64,000 nt of DNA from Microbacterium lacus (GCF_002812805.1 NZ_NMUM01000030.1:62001-126000), one strand, 5' to 3'. Numbered from the stretch's first letter, positions 53,927-63,174 are shown. The notes: generated from the sequence alone by a model not told the origin. Numbers and translations are program-made.

Positions 53927-55024
53927 ATGAGCGGCTCGGATCCGCACTGGTGGGATTACGACGACGCCGAAACGGACGAAACGGACGAGCTCGACGAATC
54001 CGACATCCGGATGCGTCCGAATCCCAAAGCGAATCGACCGCGCAGCAAGCGACGCCCCGCTCATACCGACGCGGAGATCGGTCGCGTTATCGGCGTGGAC
54101 CGCGGCCGCTACTCGGTACTGATGCGCGAAGACGCCCCCGACGAGCACGAGGTGTCCGCCGTTCGGGCACGGGAGCTGCGCAAGCAGCCGATCGTCACGG
54201 GCGACCGGGCTCGGGTCGTCGGCGATACCTCCGGTGACGAGGGGACACTCGGCCGCATCGTCGGCATCGAGGAGCGGACGACCCTGCTGCGGCGGTCGGC
54301 GGATGACACCGACCAGGTCGAGCGCATCATCGTCGCGAATGCCGATCAGATGCTGATCGTCGTCGCGGCCGCGGATCCCGAACCCCGTACCCGCCTCGTC
54401 GATCGCTACCTGGTGGCGGCGTTCGACGCGGGCGTCCGCCCGATGCTGGTCGTCACGAAGACCGACCTCGCCGATCCCGCCGAATTCCTCAGCCACTTCG
54501 AGGGTCTCGACGTCGAGGTCTTCACCAGCGCGCAGGGCGAGGTGCCGATCGAGCGCATCGGTGCGGCGCTCGTCGGACACTCGACCGTCTTCGTCGGTCA
54601 TTCGGGGGTCGGCAAATCCACCCTCATCAACGCCCTCGTGCCGAGTGCGAAGCGCGCGACGGGGCACGTGAACGAAGTCACGGGGCGCGGGCGCCACACC
54701 TCATCGTCGACGGTCTCGCTGCGCTACGTCGGGGATGCCGGACGCGGATGGGTCATCGACACCCCGGGCGTCCGTTCCTTCGGCCTCGGCCACGTCGACC
54801 CGGCCAACATCCTGCGCTCGTTCACCGACCTCGACGAGATCGCGAAGGACTGCCCCCGCGGGTGCACGCACCTGCCGGATGCGCCGGACTGCGCGATCGC
54901 CGAAGCTGTTGCCGAAGGACGTCTGGGGCCCCACGGCGCCGCACGGTTCGATTCCCTGCAGCGCCTGCTGTTGACCTTCGGAAAGGTGGCGGGACGCGAG
55001 CGGCACCCTACGCTGGACGAATGA
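53927..55024 (+). CDS. rsgA: Ribosome small-subunit GTPase RsgA
   Basis: 365 residues. A His/Asp-rich leader with basic RPRSKRRPAHTD, an OB fold (IGVDRGRYSVLMRE), then a circularly permuted GTPase: VVTKTDL (G4) before VGHSGVGKSTLINAL (P-loop, G1) and DTPGVRSFGL (G3). A zinc knuckle CPRGCTHLPDAPDC ends it. It checks late 30S assembly. ATG at 53927, 14 bp after aroA. The stop overlaps bcp. Confidence 0.95.
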   Translation: MSGSDPHWWDYDDAETDETDELDESDIRMRPNPKANRPRSKRRPAHTDAEIGRVIGVDRGRYSVLMREDAPDEHEVSAVRARELRKQPIVTGDRARVVGDTSGDEGTLGRIVGIEERTTLLRRSADDTDQVERIIVANADQMLIVVAAADPEPRTRLVDRYLVAAFDAGVRPMLVVTKTDLADPAEFLSHFEGLDVEVFTSAQGEVPIERIGAALVGHSTVFVGHSGVGKSTLINALVPSAKRATGHVNEVTGRGRHTSSSTVSLRYVGDAGRGWVIDTPGVRSFGLGHVDPANILRSFTDLDEIAKDCPRGCTHLPDAPDCAIAEAVAEGRLGPHGAARFDSLQRLLLTFGKVAGRERHPTLDE

Positions 55025-55497
55025 GCACTGCACGCCTCGAGCCCGGTACGCCCGCCCCCGACTTCACCCTGCCCGACCAGGACGGCACCCCCGTTTCGCT
55101 TGCCTCGCTGCGCGGCAAGCGCGTCGTGCTGTTCTTCTATCCGCGCGCGATGACCCCCGGCTGCACGACCGAGGCGTGCGACTTCCGCGACAGCCTCGCC
55201 CCGCTGCACGCCGCGGGTTATGTCGTCCTCGGAATCTCGCGCGACGAACCCGCGACGCTCCGTGAGTTCCGCGAGCGCGACGGGCTGACCTACGACCTGC
55301 TGAGCGACCCCGATCACTCGGTCCACGACGCCTACGGCGCCTGGGGCGAGAAGCAGAACTACGGAAAGACGATCGAGGGCGTCATCCGCTCGACCTTCAT
55401 CCTGGACGAGGACGGACGGGTCGACCAGGCCCTCTACAACGTCAAGGCGACGGGGCACGTCGCCCGCATCCGCAAGCTCGTCGGCATCGACGCCTGA
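55021..55497 (+). CDS. bcp: Thioredoxin-dependent peroxiredoxin (Bcp/PrxQ)
   Basis: 158 residues. PAPDFTLPDQDG, then the active site YPRAMTPGCTTEACDFRDS with peroxidatic Cys48 and resolving Cys53, and RSTFILDEDGRV near the end. Reduces hydrogen and organic peroxides using thioredoxin. ATG at 55021 overlaps the rsgA stop (ATGA). A peroxide-defence gene next to the sigR promoter region fits the redox theme, though it is on the aroA side. Confidence 0.94.
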   Translation: MSTARLEPGTPAPDFTLPDQDGTPVSLASLRGKRVVLFFYPRAMTPGCTTEACDFRDSLAPLHAAGYVVLGISRDEPATLREFRERDGLTYDLLSDPDHSVHDAYGAWGEKQNYGKTIEGVIRSTFILDEDGRVDQALYNVKATGHVARIRKLVGIDA

Positions 55498-55527
55498 GCG
55501 GCACGCGGGGGCTTTACGTCGGGTGAT

Positions 55528-55953
55528 TTACGAGTCGGCGGGCTGCGCGTCCCGTTGACCCGCCGCGCGTGCGGCTGCGATCACCAGGATCAGCGTGATC
55601 ACCGCGGGAACGGCAAGCGCGAGCGCCACGAGCGGGTGAGCGTAGGCACCGGTGGCGGCGCCGAGCGCCACCGCGAGGATCAGCAGCTGCGCGACGATAG
55701 CGCCCGAGCGGCCCCATCCGCGATCGCGCAGGATCGCGATCGCGAAGGCGAAGAGGGCAACCGCGGCGATGACGGTCATCAGGATCAACGCCCAGGCGGT
55801 GCCCAGATCCGTCGTGTCTCCCGCGATCAATGACGGCATCATCCATCCCGCGAGCGCGGCTACGGCGATTCCCTCGAGCCCGACGAGGATCGCGGCGGCC
55901 CACGTTGTGGCATTCGCTTCGATCGGCTGCGGCGCGGTGGCTTCTGGTTGCAT
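55528..55953 (-). CDS. Small four-helix membrane protein of unknown function
   Basis: 141 residues with four hydrophobic segments at about 17-40, 52-74, 83-103 and 106-127, and a short charged tail (GQRDAQPADS). No catalytic motif is visible. ATG at 55953. Conserved small proteins of this kind sit next to whiB1/pdtaS in Microbacteriaceae, but I cannot name a family. It could be an integral-membrane regulator or a structural protein. Confidence 0.7.
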   Translation of the reverse strand: MQPEATAPQPIEANATTWAAAILVGLEGIAVAALAGWMMPSLIAGDTTDLGTAWALILMTVIAAVALFAFAIAILRDRGWGRSGAIVAQLLILAVALGAATGAYAHPLVALALAVPAVITLILVIAAARAAGQRDAQPADS

Positions 55954-56210
55954 TTCCCTACCTCACCGCTCCCTGTGCGCCCGATCTATTGTGAAGAACC
56001 ACCAAGCCACTGGGCCGATGCTCAGCATCCTGCACAGAATTCACGCACTCGACCCTTGATCGGACCGAAGCCGTGTGGGACGATGGTGAAAGCCATGTGC
56101 TCCCACAGCGCCGTGGGGCGAGCATTCTGCTCGCACCTACCAGGGTAACGGACCCGAAACCGATCTCTGAGCACTCGCTCACAACCCACCACGCAACAAG
56201 GAGCATCTGC

Positions 56211-56459
56211 ATGGACTGGCGCGACAAGGCCGCATGCCTCACGGTCGATCCCGAACTGTTTTTCCCGGTTGGCAACACCGGGCCGGCGGTCGACCAGATC
56301 GAGAAGGCGAAGGCCGTTTGCGCCCGCTGCACCGTGACGGAAATCTGTCTGCAGTACGCCCTCGAGTCGGGTCAGGACTCCGGCGTCTGGGGCGGCCTGT
56401 CCGAAGACGAGCGACGCGCACTCAAGCGTCGCGCCGCGCGCGCCCGCCGCGCCTCGTAA
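56211..56459 (+). CDS. whiB1: WhiB1-type iron-sulfur transcription regulator
   Basis: 82 residues. MDWRDKAACLTVDPELFFPV matches WhiB1 closely. Four Cys (9, 37, 40, 46) bind a [4Fe-4S] cluster, GVWGG turn follows, then the basic DNA-binding tail KRRAARARRAS. In mycobacteria WhiB1 binds SigA, senses nitric oxide and is essential. ATG with AAGGAG nine bases upstream. The 257-bp leader contains its promoter. Ends 6 bp from the convergent pdtaS end, the mycobacterial arrangement. Confidence 0.95.
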   Translation: MDWRDKAACLTVDPELFFPVGNTGPAVDQIEKAKAVCARCTVTEICLQYALESGQDSGVWGGLSEDERRALKRRAARARRAS

Positions 56460-56465
56460 CCCGGC

Positions 56466-57959
56466 TCAGCCCCTCGGCCTGTCGATCCACCGCAGCGGAA
56501 TGTCGATCGTGACTTCCGTTCCGCTGCCCATGATCGTGTGCCAGTCGATCGTGCCTCCCAGCTCACCCTGGATCAGCGTGCGAACGATCTGCGTGCCGAG
56601 CCCGCGCCCGACCTGACCCTCGGCCAGGCCGACGCCGGTGTCTCGAACGCTCACCTTGAGTCGCGACGACGACCGCTTCGCCTCGATCTCGACCTTGCCT
56701 TCGCGACCGGCAAGGCCGTGCTCGACGGCGTTCGTGACGAGCTCGGTGAGCGCGAGCGCGAGGGGCGTGGCGTACGCGCTCGGCAGCTTGCCGAACGTCC
56801 CCGTCGAGCGTGTCTGAGCGCGCGTACCCGCGCCCGCGGCCACCTCGGCGACCAGCTTGAGCACGCGGTCGAACACCTCGTCGAAGTCGACGGTCTGCGT
56901 CAAACCCTCCGAAAGCGTGTCATGCACGACAGCGATCGCCGACACACGACGCATCGCCTGGACGAGAGCCTCGCGCGCTTCTTCGGAGTGGGTGCGGCGG
57001 GACTGGATGCGCAAGAGGGATGCCACGGTCTGCAGGTTGTTCTTCACCCGGTGATGGATCTCGCGGATCGTCGCGTCCTTGGTAATGAGTTCCTGCTCCT
57101 GGTGGCGCAGCTCCGTGACATCGCGGCAGAGGACGATGGCGCCCGAGCGCTCACCGTTCTCGCGGAGCGGGATCGCGCGAAGCGACACCGTCACTCCGCG
57201 CGCCTCGATGTCGGCCCGCCAGGGCGCACGACCCGTCACGACGAGCGGCAGTGATTCGTCGATCGTCTCCTTCGCGGGAAGGATGCGGGTCGTCACCTCG
57301 CTGAGCGACTCACCTTCGAGCTCGTCGTCGAATCCGAGACGCCCCCACGCGGAGAGGGCATTCGGGCTGGCAAAAGTTGTGGTGCCGTCGACATCCAGAC
57401 GGATGAGTCCGTCGGATGCGCGGGGCGCACCCCGCCGCGGCCCGGTCGGGGCCGACAGGTCGGGGAAGTCTCCGCGCGCGATCATGCCGAACAGATCGTC
57501 GGCGCAGTCGTTGAAGGTGATCTGCTGTCGGCTGGGCGTGCGGGCCTCGCCGAGGTTCGTGTGTCGTGTCAGAACCCCCAGGACCACCGCCGGGTGGCCC
57601 TCGCGTAGCGGGCCACGAACGATCGGCACCGCCCGCACCCGGGTCGGCGTCTCTTCGAACCAGTCGGGCGAGGCCGAGTCGATGATGCGGACACCGTGCG
57701 CCGCATCCTGCACCTGGGTTCGCCACTGCGGACGCACCTGGTCACCGACGATATCGCGGTAGAAAAGCGTGGCCGCTCCTGATGGACGGGTGTGAGCAAC
57801 GGCAATGAACGAGTCATCGCTGGTCGGCACCCAGAACACGATGTCGGCGAAGGCGAGGTCCGCGAGCAGCTGCCCGTCACCCGCGAGGCGATGCAGCCAT
57901 TCGATGTCATCGGCGCTCGAACGGCCCTGGGCGGAGACGAGTTCACTGAGGGTCGGCAC
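56466..57959 (-). CDS. pdtaS: PdtaS-type sensor histidine kinase
   Basis: 497 residues, soluble. N-terminal GAF-like domain (about 1-150), PAS domain (about 185-300), HisKA_2 helix with His in TIREIHHRVKNNLQTVASLL, and HATPase (ELVTNAVEHGL, VRDTGVGLAEGQVGRGLGTQ). The partner response regulator PdtaR, an ANTAR protein that acts on RNA, is not in the window. Convergent with whiB1 as in mycobacteria. ATG at 57959. Confidence 0.93.
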   Translation of the reverse strand: MPTLSELVSAQGRSSADDIEWLHRLAGDGQLLADLAFADIVFWVPTSDDSFIAVAHTRPSGAATLFYRDIVGDQVRPQWRTQVQDAAHGVRIIDSASPDWFEETPTRVRAVPIVRGPLREGHPAVVLGVLTRHTNLGEARTPSRQQITFNDCADDLFGMIARGDFPDLSAPTGPRRGAPRASDGLIRLDVDGTTTFASPNALSAWGRLGFDDELEGESLSEVTTRILPAKETIDESLPLVVTGRAPWRADIEARGVTVSLRAIPLRENGERSGAIVLCRDVTELRHQEQELITKDATIREIHHRVKNNLQTVASLLRIQSRRTHSEEAREALVQAMRRVSAIAVVHDTLSEGLTQTVDFDEVFDRVLKLVAEVAAGAGTRAQTRSTGTFGKLPSAYATPLALALTELVTNAVEHGLAGREGKVEIEAKRSSSRLKVSVRDTGVGLAEGQVGRGLGTQIVRTLIQGELGGTIDWHTIMGSGTEVTIDIPLRWIDRPRG

Positions 57960-57968
57960 CGATCCAGC

Positions 57969-59297
57969 CTATGCCGTGAGCCGCTTATCCCACCCCTTGC
58001 CCCGGCCGTGAGAGACGCGGGAGAACACCGATGGCCGTCGCGCCGCATGCCCTTCGTTCCCGCCGCCGATCGTCGCATCGTGCGCCGCACTGTGGCGGTC
58101 ATCGTGCCTCAGAACCGGCATCAACACGTCGCCCGTGAACCGGCGCATCGCGCCCACCAGAGCAGATCGGGGCGCGACGGCCACGATGGGCTGAGCCTGC
58201 AGCACGGCGGCGTCCGCCGCGCGCTGATCCTCCGGCAAGAACGCCACGTCGCGGATGCCCGCGAACCGATCGAGCGTCCGCCGGATCTGGCCACGGGCGT
58301 CGAGACCGAGACCGCCCGGCCGCAGCCGATTTGCGAGGACGAGCACCGGTGTTGATCCCGCGATCGCGCGTAGCTCGGCGTATCCCCGCACGAAGCGGGC
58401 GACACCGACGGGGTCGGCCGTGCAGACCGCCACGATGACGTCCCCGGAGCGCAGCGCAGCGATCGTCGCGGCATTGCGGCGCGGACCCTCGAGATCGTGC
58501 ATGAGCTCTTCGTCCTGTTCGACTGGCGCCGCCACATCGACGACCGTGTATGGCGCCCAGCGCCGTGCGGCCTCCAGCGCGATCGTGACGCGATCTGCCG
58601 CGAGTTCCGGCCATCGGCCCCGGCGGTTGATTCCGCACAGCACATCGACGCCGGCGCCCGCCACCCGAACCGGTGCGCTGATGCGGGCGAGCTCCCGCTC
58701 ATCGAGCGTGCCGAGGCCCGCCTGGCGACAGGCCGAGGGAAAGCCTGGGCCCTCGTCGGCGAGGCCCAGTGCCAGCGCGAGCGACGGAGCGTGCGAGTCT
58801 GCGTCGATGAGTGCTGTCCCCGCTCCCCCGCGGGCCAGCTCGAACGCGAGCATACTGGCGACGGTCGAGCGGCCCGGCGCCCCCTCGGGGCCCCAGACCA
58901 CAACGACACGTCCCGCCGCGGCACTCGGGATGAGGTCATCCTCTCGAACCACGCCCCGAACGGCGGCCGCGATCTCTTCCGCCCGTGGCGCCACGAGGGA
59001 GGCGGCTAAGCCGAACGCCGCGGCGACCCGCTCGCCGTCGGCGTCGCCCGCGAGCGTCACGATTCGGATCCCTCGCCGATCGCATACCGACACCAGATGG
59101 GAGCCGAGAGTGCGGCGGTCAGCCGCCAGAACGAGTACGTCGACTCCCTCGAGTACCTCGAGAGCGCTCACGAGATGTGGGTCCTCGAGCACGACCGGAT
59201 CGATCACCGTTTCGATGCGAACACCCGTTCGCTCGAGTTCCACCGCGAGTCGCTCACCACGGTGACCCGCGACGGCCAGCACCACCCGCGGACTCAT
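57969..59297 (-). CDS. CpaE/ParA-like P-loop protein
   Basis: 442 residues. N-terminal receiver-like Rossmann region (about 1-110), then a MinD/ParA-type domain with loop VVVWGPEGAPGRSTVASMLA, ALIDADSHAPSLALALGL and VVDVAAPVEQDEEL. The P-loop has Arg where the ATP-binding Lys is expected, and the deviant first Lys is also missing, so ATP hydrolysis is uncertain. The disordered tail (about 390-442) is His/Arg/Gly-rich. ATG at 59297 overlaps the SAF-protein stop. Resembles mycobacterial Rv3213c-type proteins near whiB1. Confidence 0.85.
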   Translation of the reverse strand: MSPRVVLAVAGHRGERLAVELERTGVRIETVIDPVVLEDPHLVSALEVLEGVDVLVLAADRRTLGSHLVSVCDRRGIRIVTLAGDADGERVAAAFGLAASLVAPRAEEIAAAVRGVVREDDLIPSAAAGRVVVVWGPEGAPGRSTVASMLAFELARGGAGTALIDADSHAPSLALALGLADEGPGFPSACRQAGLGTLDERELARISAPVRVAGAGVDVLCGINRRGRWPELAADRVTIALEAARRWAPYTVVDVAAPVEQDEELMHDLEGPRRNAATIAALRSGDVIVAVCTADPVGVARFVRGYAELRAIAGSTPVLVLANRLRPGGLGLDARGQIRRTLDRFAGIRDVAFLPEDQRAADAAVLQAQPIVAVAPRSALVGAMRRFTGDVLMPVLRHDDRHSAAHDATIGGGNEGHAARRPSVFSRVSHGRGKGWDKRLTA

Positions 59298-59920
59298 GCG
59301 CCGCCCGCCGCCGGGACGATCGACAGCGCGGCCGAAGCCGCGACAGCCTGCAGCACAGCCGCGACATCCGATCGCGGTACAACGAGTTCGAGCGACGAGC
59401 CGCGGGCCCCCAGCAGGCTGTCGGCCTCTTCGACCGCGGCGACCGTCGCGTCGGCGACGAGGATGGCGGGGGTGCCGAACACGCCCTGTTCCAGAACCGG
59501 CGACGCCCACAGTTCAACGACGCTCCCGGCGACAACGTCCGACGGCACTGCCGTCGTCGTTTGGACGACGACCGTCGTCACCCGCGCGCGCACCCCGTCT
59601 TCGAGCGCGCTGACGGGCACGAGCTCACCTTCGGTGACGGTACGTGTTGCGAGGGAACCGGGGACCAGGGCATCCGGGCTGAGGTAAACACCCTCGGCAG
59701 CCCCGAGCGACGCCTCGACGACCCGCAGATCGGCGGCCGTCACTTCGTCCCCGGGCACGATCGTGCGCGCCGCCGCGAATACGGGAACCGTCTGCCGGGC
59801 GACCGTGACCGTGGCCCACACACCGGTGACCGAGGCGACGATGAGCCCCAGGCCGACGAAGAATCGCACGTCGTTCCAGAATGCGCGCGGGCGCCGCGGT
59901 GGGCCGTCGAGAACGGTCAT
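59294..59920 (-). CDS. SAF-domain (CpaB-like) membrane-anchored protein
   Basis: 208 residues. One membrane segment at about 20-42, then a SAF domain (TVPVFAAARTIVPGDEVTAA; LATRTVTEGELVPVSAL) as in CpaB/RcpC of Flp pili and in flagellar FlgA. No pilin, secretin or CpaF ATPase gene is nearby, so a pilus role is not supported here. ATG at 59920. Coupled to the CpaE-like gene by a 4-bp overlap. Confidence 0.85.
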   Translation of the reverse strand: MTVLDGPPRRPRAFWNDVRFFVGLGLIVASVTGVWATVTVARQTVPVFAAARTIVPGDEVTAADLRVVEASLGAAEGVYLSPDALVPGSLATRTVTEGELVPVSALEDGVRARVTTVVVQTTTAVPSDVVAGSVVELWASPVLEQGVFGTPAILVADATVAAVEEADSLLGARGSSLELVVPRSDVAAVLQAVAASAALSIVPAAGGA

Positions 59921-60099
59921 ATCGATCCCCCATGGTCTTGCGGCGTGTGGCGGCGAGTCGCCGCGGCCTGTGGCTGTGCGTCGATGTCTGGACGCCGATC
60001 GGCGCTCCGCACCATCGTCGCCGATCCCGCTGCAACGCCCCCGTGGTTATCCACAGGATGCCGCGCCCGACGCCGCGTCGGGGGGGCCATAATGGGGTC

Positions 60100-60378
60100 A
60101 TGTCCGAGAGCTCCCCCAGCCCTCGCTACCTGGCTCCGTCGCAGGTGGCTGAGCTGTTGAGCATCTCGGTCGACGAGGTCATGGATCTCGTGCACGAGGG
60201 TCGCCTACGCGGAGCCCGACTGGGCTCCCCCGCCAAGTGGCGTATCGAAGAGCAGAGCCTGCGCGGCTACATCGACGATCAGGTCGAAGAGGCCCGCCAG
60301 ATGCATCTGTGGCAGCAGTCGCAGGCGGCAAGCTTCCCCGAAGTATGGGGTTCGGGGAACGCGACCCGGCCCGAGTAG
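60100..60378 (+). CDS. BldC/excisionase-type helix-turn-helix protein
   Basis: 92 residues. A MerR-like winged HTH: YLAPSQVAELLSISVDEVMD, LVHEGRLRGARLGSPAKWRI, then EEQSLRGYIDDQVEEARQ. This layout is that of BldC-family and excisionase-type DNA-binding proteins. CATAATG eight bases before the ATG could be a -10 box for a leaderless transcript, as no ribosome site is clear. Divergent from the SAF gene. Targets unknown. Confidence 0.85.
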   Translation: MSESSPSPRYLAPSQVAELLSISVDEVMDLVHEGRLRGARLGSPAKWRIEEQSLRGYIDDQVEEARQMHLWQQSQAASFPEVWGSGNATRPE

Positions 60379-60394
60379 ACCGTTCCCCGGCTGC

Positions 60395-61009
60395 TCACAA
60401 AAGCGCCGGCGACTCGCCCCGCTCGAGCGAGAGCCACGCGATGGCGTCGAACGGTACGAGCCGGAACGCGTGCACCTCTCCTGTTCGACGTGCGGCCCCC
60501 GCGTCGTGCACGGCGAGATCGAGATGATCAAGACCCACGCGGTCGATCGTCCCGAACTCCGCTCCGCCCCACAGTCCGTGCGCCCGCACCGGCACACGGC
60601 GTCGCGCGAGGTCGCGCAAGACGAACCCCAACGTCAGCCTGTCCGCAAGCCCGGCATTCACCCGCTGCGCGTCCGGACGGGCGGCGCGCATGAGCGCGAC
60701 CTCCGACGTCGTGAGCGATGCGACGGCGGCCGTGCGCACCAGCGCGAGCCCACCGGTGGGCGTTTCGAGGCGGAGTGCCGCGAAGTCCGTACCGACCGCC
60801 TCGACCGAGCCGCGCAGAACGGAGCTGTCGGCGAGCGCAACGGAGACCGTCTCGCTGACGGCGGCACCGGCGAATGCGACCAAACGGTCATGCAGACGGA
60901 CACGCGAAAGGCGCAGACGTTCGCTCTCGCTGTCGAGTGCGGCGCGCTCGCTTTCCCACTCCGCGGCGAGCTGCCCCTCGAGGTCTTCGAATAGCCGCTC
61001 CCAGCGCAC
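60395..61009 (-). CDS. Conserved actinobacterial protein of unknown function
   Basis: 204 residues. A charged helical start (RWERLFEDLEGQLAAEWESE) is followed by a beta-rich region with an Sm-like feel (VSVALADSSVLRGSVEAVGT, DFAALRLE) and a second similar stretch (FGTIDRVGLDHLDLAVHD), then WLSLERGE at the end. GTG start at 61009. It is convergent with the BldC-like gene, 16 bp apart. I see no catalytic motif; the Sm-like reading is speculative. Confidence 0.75.
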   Translation of the reverse strand: MRWERLFEDLEGQLAAEWESERAALDSESERLRLSRVRLHDRLVAFAGAAVSETVSVALADSSVLRGSVEAVGTDFAALRLETPTGGLALVRTAAVASLTTSEVALMRAARPDAQRVNAGLADRLTLGFVLRDLARRRVPVRAHGLWGGAEFGTIDRVGLDHLDLAVHDAGAARRTGEVHAFRLVPFDAIAWLSLERGESPALL

Positions 61010-61138
61010 AACAGGACCCTAGGTGAAAAGTTTCGGATTGATCACGAGTTATCCACAGAGGGCAAATCCCCAGCTTGGGCTGGGCTTTGCTGTGGTCTAC
61101 TGCAATCTCAGCCCGGTCAGCGAGAGATGGGGGTCTCC

Positions 61139-61612
61139 ATGAGCACACCAGCCGGCAATGCCCAACAAGGCATGGCCCGACAAGGCGTGGCCCGACAAGG
61201 CGTGGCTTCACGTCGTGTGCGGTCGGTGGATGCGGACGAATTCTTCTCACCGCAGCGCACACCCTCCTCCGCTCTGCCCGATCCCGAACCGCTGATCACC
61301 AACCTCGCTCGCGGCGTCATGGAAGTTTTCGCCGGCGTGCGAGAAGTCGACCAGCTCGCGCGGTGGTTCGCCGAGGATGCCTACCGTCGACTCCTCACCC
61401 GCAGCAATCTGGCGGCCCGTGCGCGCAACGCGCGCGGTGTGCGGGCGATTCGGCCGGTCTTCGACATCCTGAGCGTTCGACACATGTCCCCCGCCGATGG
61501 CGTCGTCGAGTCCGTCGTCATCCTCGCGGGACCTCACCGCACGCGGGCCATAGCGCTGCGACTCGAGGGAACCGACGGGCGCTGGCGCGCGACATCCCTG
61601 GCACTGCTGTAG
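61139..61612 (+). CDS. Rv3235-family protein
   Basis: 157 residues. The C-terminal domain (ITNLARGVMEVFAGVREVDQ, LARWFAEDAYRRLLTRSNLA, IRPVFDILSVRHMSPADGVV) matches the Rv3235 family found upstream of secA in actinobacteria; function unknown. The N-terminal 40 residues are low-complexity and include a 15-bp tandem repeat. ATG at 61139 has GGGGG before it; an ATG four codons upstream is possible. A clear DnaA-box-like TTATCCACA lies 82 bp upstream. Confidence 0.8.
   Translation: MSTPAGNAQQGMARQGVARQGVASRRVRSVDADEFFSPQRTPSSALPDPEPLITNLARGVMEVFAGVREVDQLARWFAEDAYRRLLTRSNLAARARNARGVRAIRPVFDILSVRHMSPADGVVESVVILAGPHRTRAIALRLEGTDGRWRATSLALL
61165..61209 (+). repeat. 15-bp tandem repeat in the Rv3235-like gene
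   Basis: Three copies: ACAAGGCATGGCCCG, ACAAGGCGTGGCCCG, ACAAGGCGTGGCTTC. They encode QGMAR-QGVAR-QGVAS, each with an in-frame ATG or GTG. Confidence 0.85.
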
Positions 61613-61679
61613 CCGACGGCGCGCAAAAGCCCAGGTCAGCCTGGACCATGAGCGCACGCGGTACTGCCATGATGACACC

Positions 61680-63155
61680 GTGACCGTTACCCCGAACGTT
61701 TCCCCCACACCCGAGAAGATCTCTCCCGCGAATCGCATCGTCCTCGCGCTGCTGCTCGCCAGCGCTTTTGTCGTCATGCTCAACGAGACGATCGTCGGCG
61801 TCGCCCTGCCCACGATCATGAAGGACCTCGGGGTTGACCCCGTGACCGGCCAGTTCCTGGTCACGGCGTACATGCTCACGATGGCGGTCGTGATCCCGCT
61901 GACCGGGTTCCTCATGAAGCGCTTCACCACACGACAGGTGTTTCTGGGTGCCATCTCGCTGTTCGTCGCGGGTACCGCCGTCGGTGCGATAGCTACTCTG
62001 CTGCCGGAGAGCATCCAGTTCGGCGTACTGCTGATTGCACGCATCCTTCAAGCAGCGGGTACGGGCGTCATGACGCCCCTCCTCATGACAACGATCATGA
62101 CGGTCGTTCCTGCATCGCGGCGCGGAGTGATGATGGGCCTGATCGGCGTCGTCATCTCGGTCGCCCCGGTCCTGGGTCCGCTGGTCGGTGGCGTGATCGT
62201 CACCTTCCTGCCCTGGTCGGCCCTGTTCCTCACCATCCTTCCGCTCGGGATCGTCTCGCTCGTGCTGGGTATGCGGTACATGGTCAACATCACCCCGACC
62301 GCGAAAGTACCGGTCGACATCGTCTCGGTGGTCCTGTCGATCTTCGCTTTCGGAGGAATCATCTACGGCCTCGCGAGCTTCGGCGACCGGGTGAGCGATG
62401 CCGGCGGACTCCCGCCGTGGGTTCCGCTAACGATCGGTCTCGTCGCTCTCGTCGTATTTGTTCTTCGGCAACTGCGCCTTCAGCGCACCGACTCCGCCCT
62501 GATCGATCTGCGCATCTTCACGTCGAGCACCTTCACCTGGGCACTCGTCACGATGGTCGTGATGAACGCGATTCTCTTCGGATCCCTCACCCTGCTCCCC
62601 TTCTACATCCAGGAAGGGCTCGGCGCAGACCCGTTGCAGTCCGGATTGATCGTCATGCCCGGCGGTCTGCTCATGGGCATCGCGGGCCCATTCGTCGGCG
62701 GCCTGTACGACAAGATCGGTCCCCGCCCCCTGATCATCCCGGGTGCGTTCATCACGACGTTCGCGCTGACGCTCATGGCGATACTCTTCACGCCGAATGC
62801 GTCTCTGGGGACCGTGGCCGTTCTGTACCTCGTGCTGTGTTCGGGTTTGGCGCTGTTGTTCTCCCCGTTGTTCACGGTCGCGATGGCCGGTGTGCGTCCG
62901 AAGTACTACACCTACGCGAGCGCCGGGATCGGCACGGCGCAGCAGATCGCCGGCGCGCTCGGCACATCGGTGTTCATGGTGATCTATGCCATGGGACGCG
63001 GCACGACCGCTACTCCCGAGTCTGTTGCGGATGGCACACACGGCGCGCTCGTGGTCGCGGCGGTCGCCTCGGTGGCGATCGTCGTGTTCGTCTTCTTCGT
63101 CAAGAAGCCTGCGCTCCAAGAAGAGCCGGCAGAGTTGGAGCCTGCTCGGGTGTGA
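61680..63155 (+). CDS. MFS multidrug efflux permease, DHA2 (14-segment) type
   Basis: 491 residues with about 14 membrane segments. VVMLNETIVGVALPTIMKDL, FLMKRFTTRQVFL and motif C GVVISVAPVLGPLVGGVI place it among drug:H+ antiporters of the EmrB/LfrA group. GTG at 61680 has no ribosome site; CATGAT eight bases upstream suggests a leaderless start. No regulator gene is adjacent. Substrate unknown. Confidence 0.9.
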   Translation: MTVTPNVSPTPEKISPANRIVLALLLASAFVVMLNETIVGVALPTIMKDLGVDPVTGQFLVTAYMLTMAVVIPLTGFLMKRFTTRQVFLGAISLFVAGTAVGAIATLLPESIQFGVLLIARILQAAGTGVMTPLLMTTIMTVVPASRRGVMMGLIGVVISVAPVLGPLVGGVIVTFLPWSALFLTILPLGIVSLVLGMRYMVNITPTAKVPVDIVSVVLSIFAFGGIIYGLASFGDRVSDAGGLPPWVPLTIGLVALVVFVLRQLRLQRTDSALIDLRIFTSSTFTWALVTMVVMNAILFGSLTLLPFYIQEGLGADPLQSGLIVMPGGLLMGIAGPFVGGLYDKIGPRPLIIPGAFITTFALTLMAILFTPNASLGTVAVLYLVLCSGLALLFSPLFTVAMAGVRPKYYTYASAGIGTAQQIAGALGTSVFMVIYAMGRGTTATPESVADGTHGALVVAAVASVAIVVFVFFVKKPALQEEPAELEPARV

Positions 63156-63174
63156 GCGTGCGACATCCGACTCG

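Noticed and set aside
60047..61057. Two exact DnaA-box sequences TTATCCACA (60047-60055 and 61049-61057) as a possible origin
   Set aside because: Only two boxes 1 kb apart, with no AT-rich unwinding region, dnaA, dnaN or rpmH nearby.
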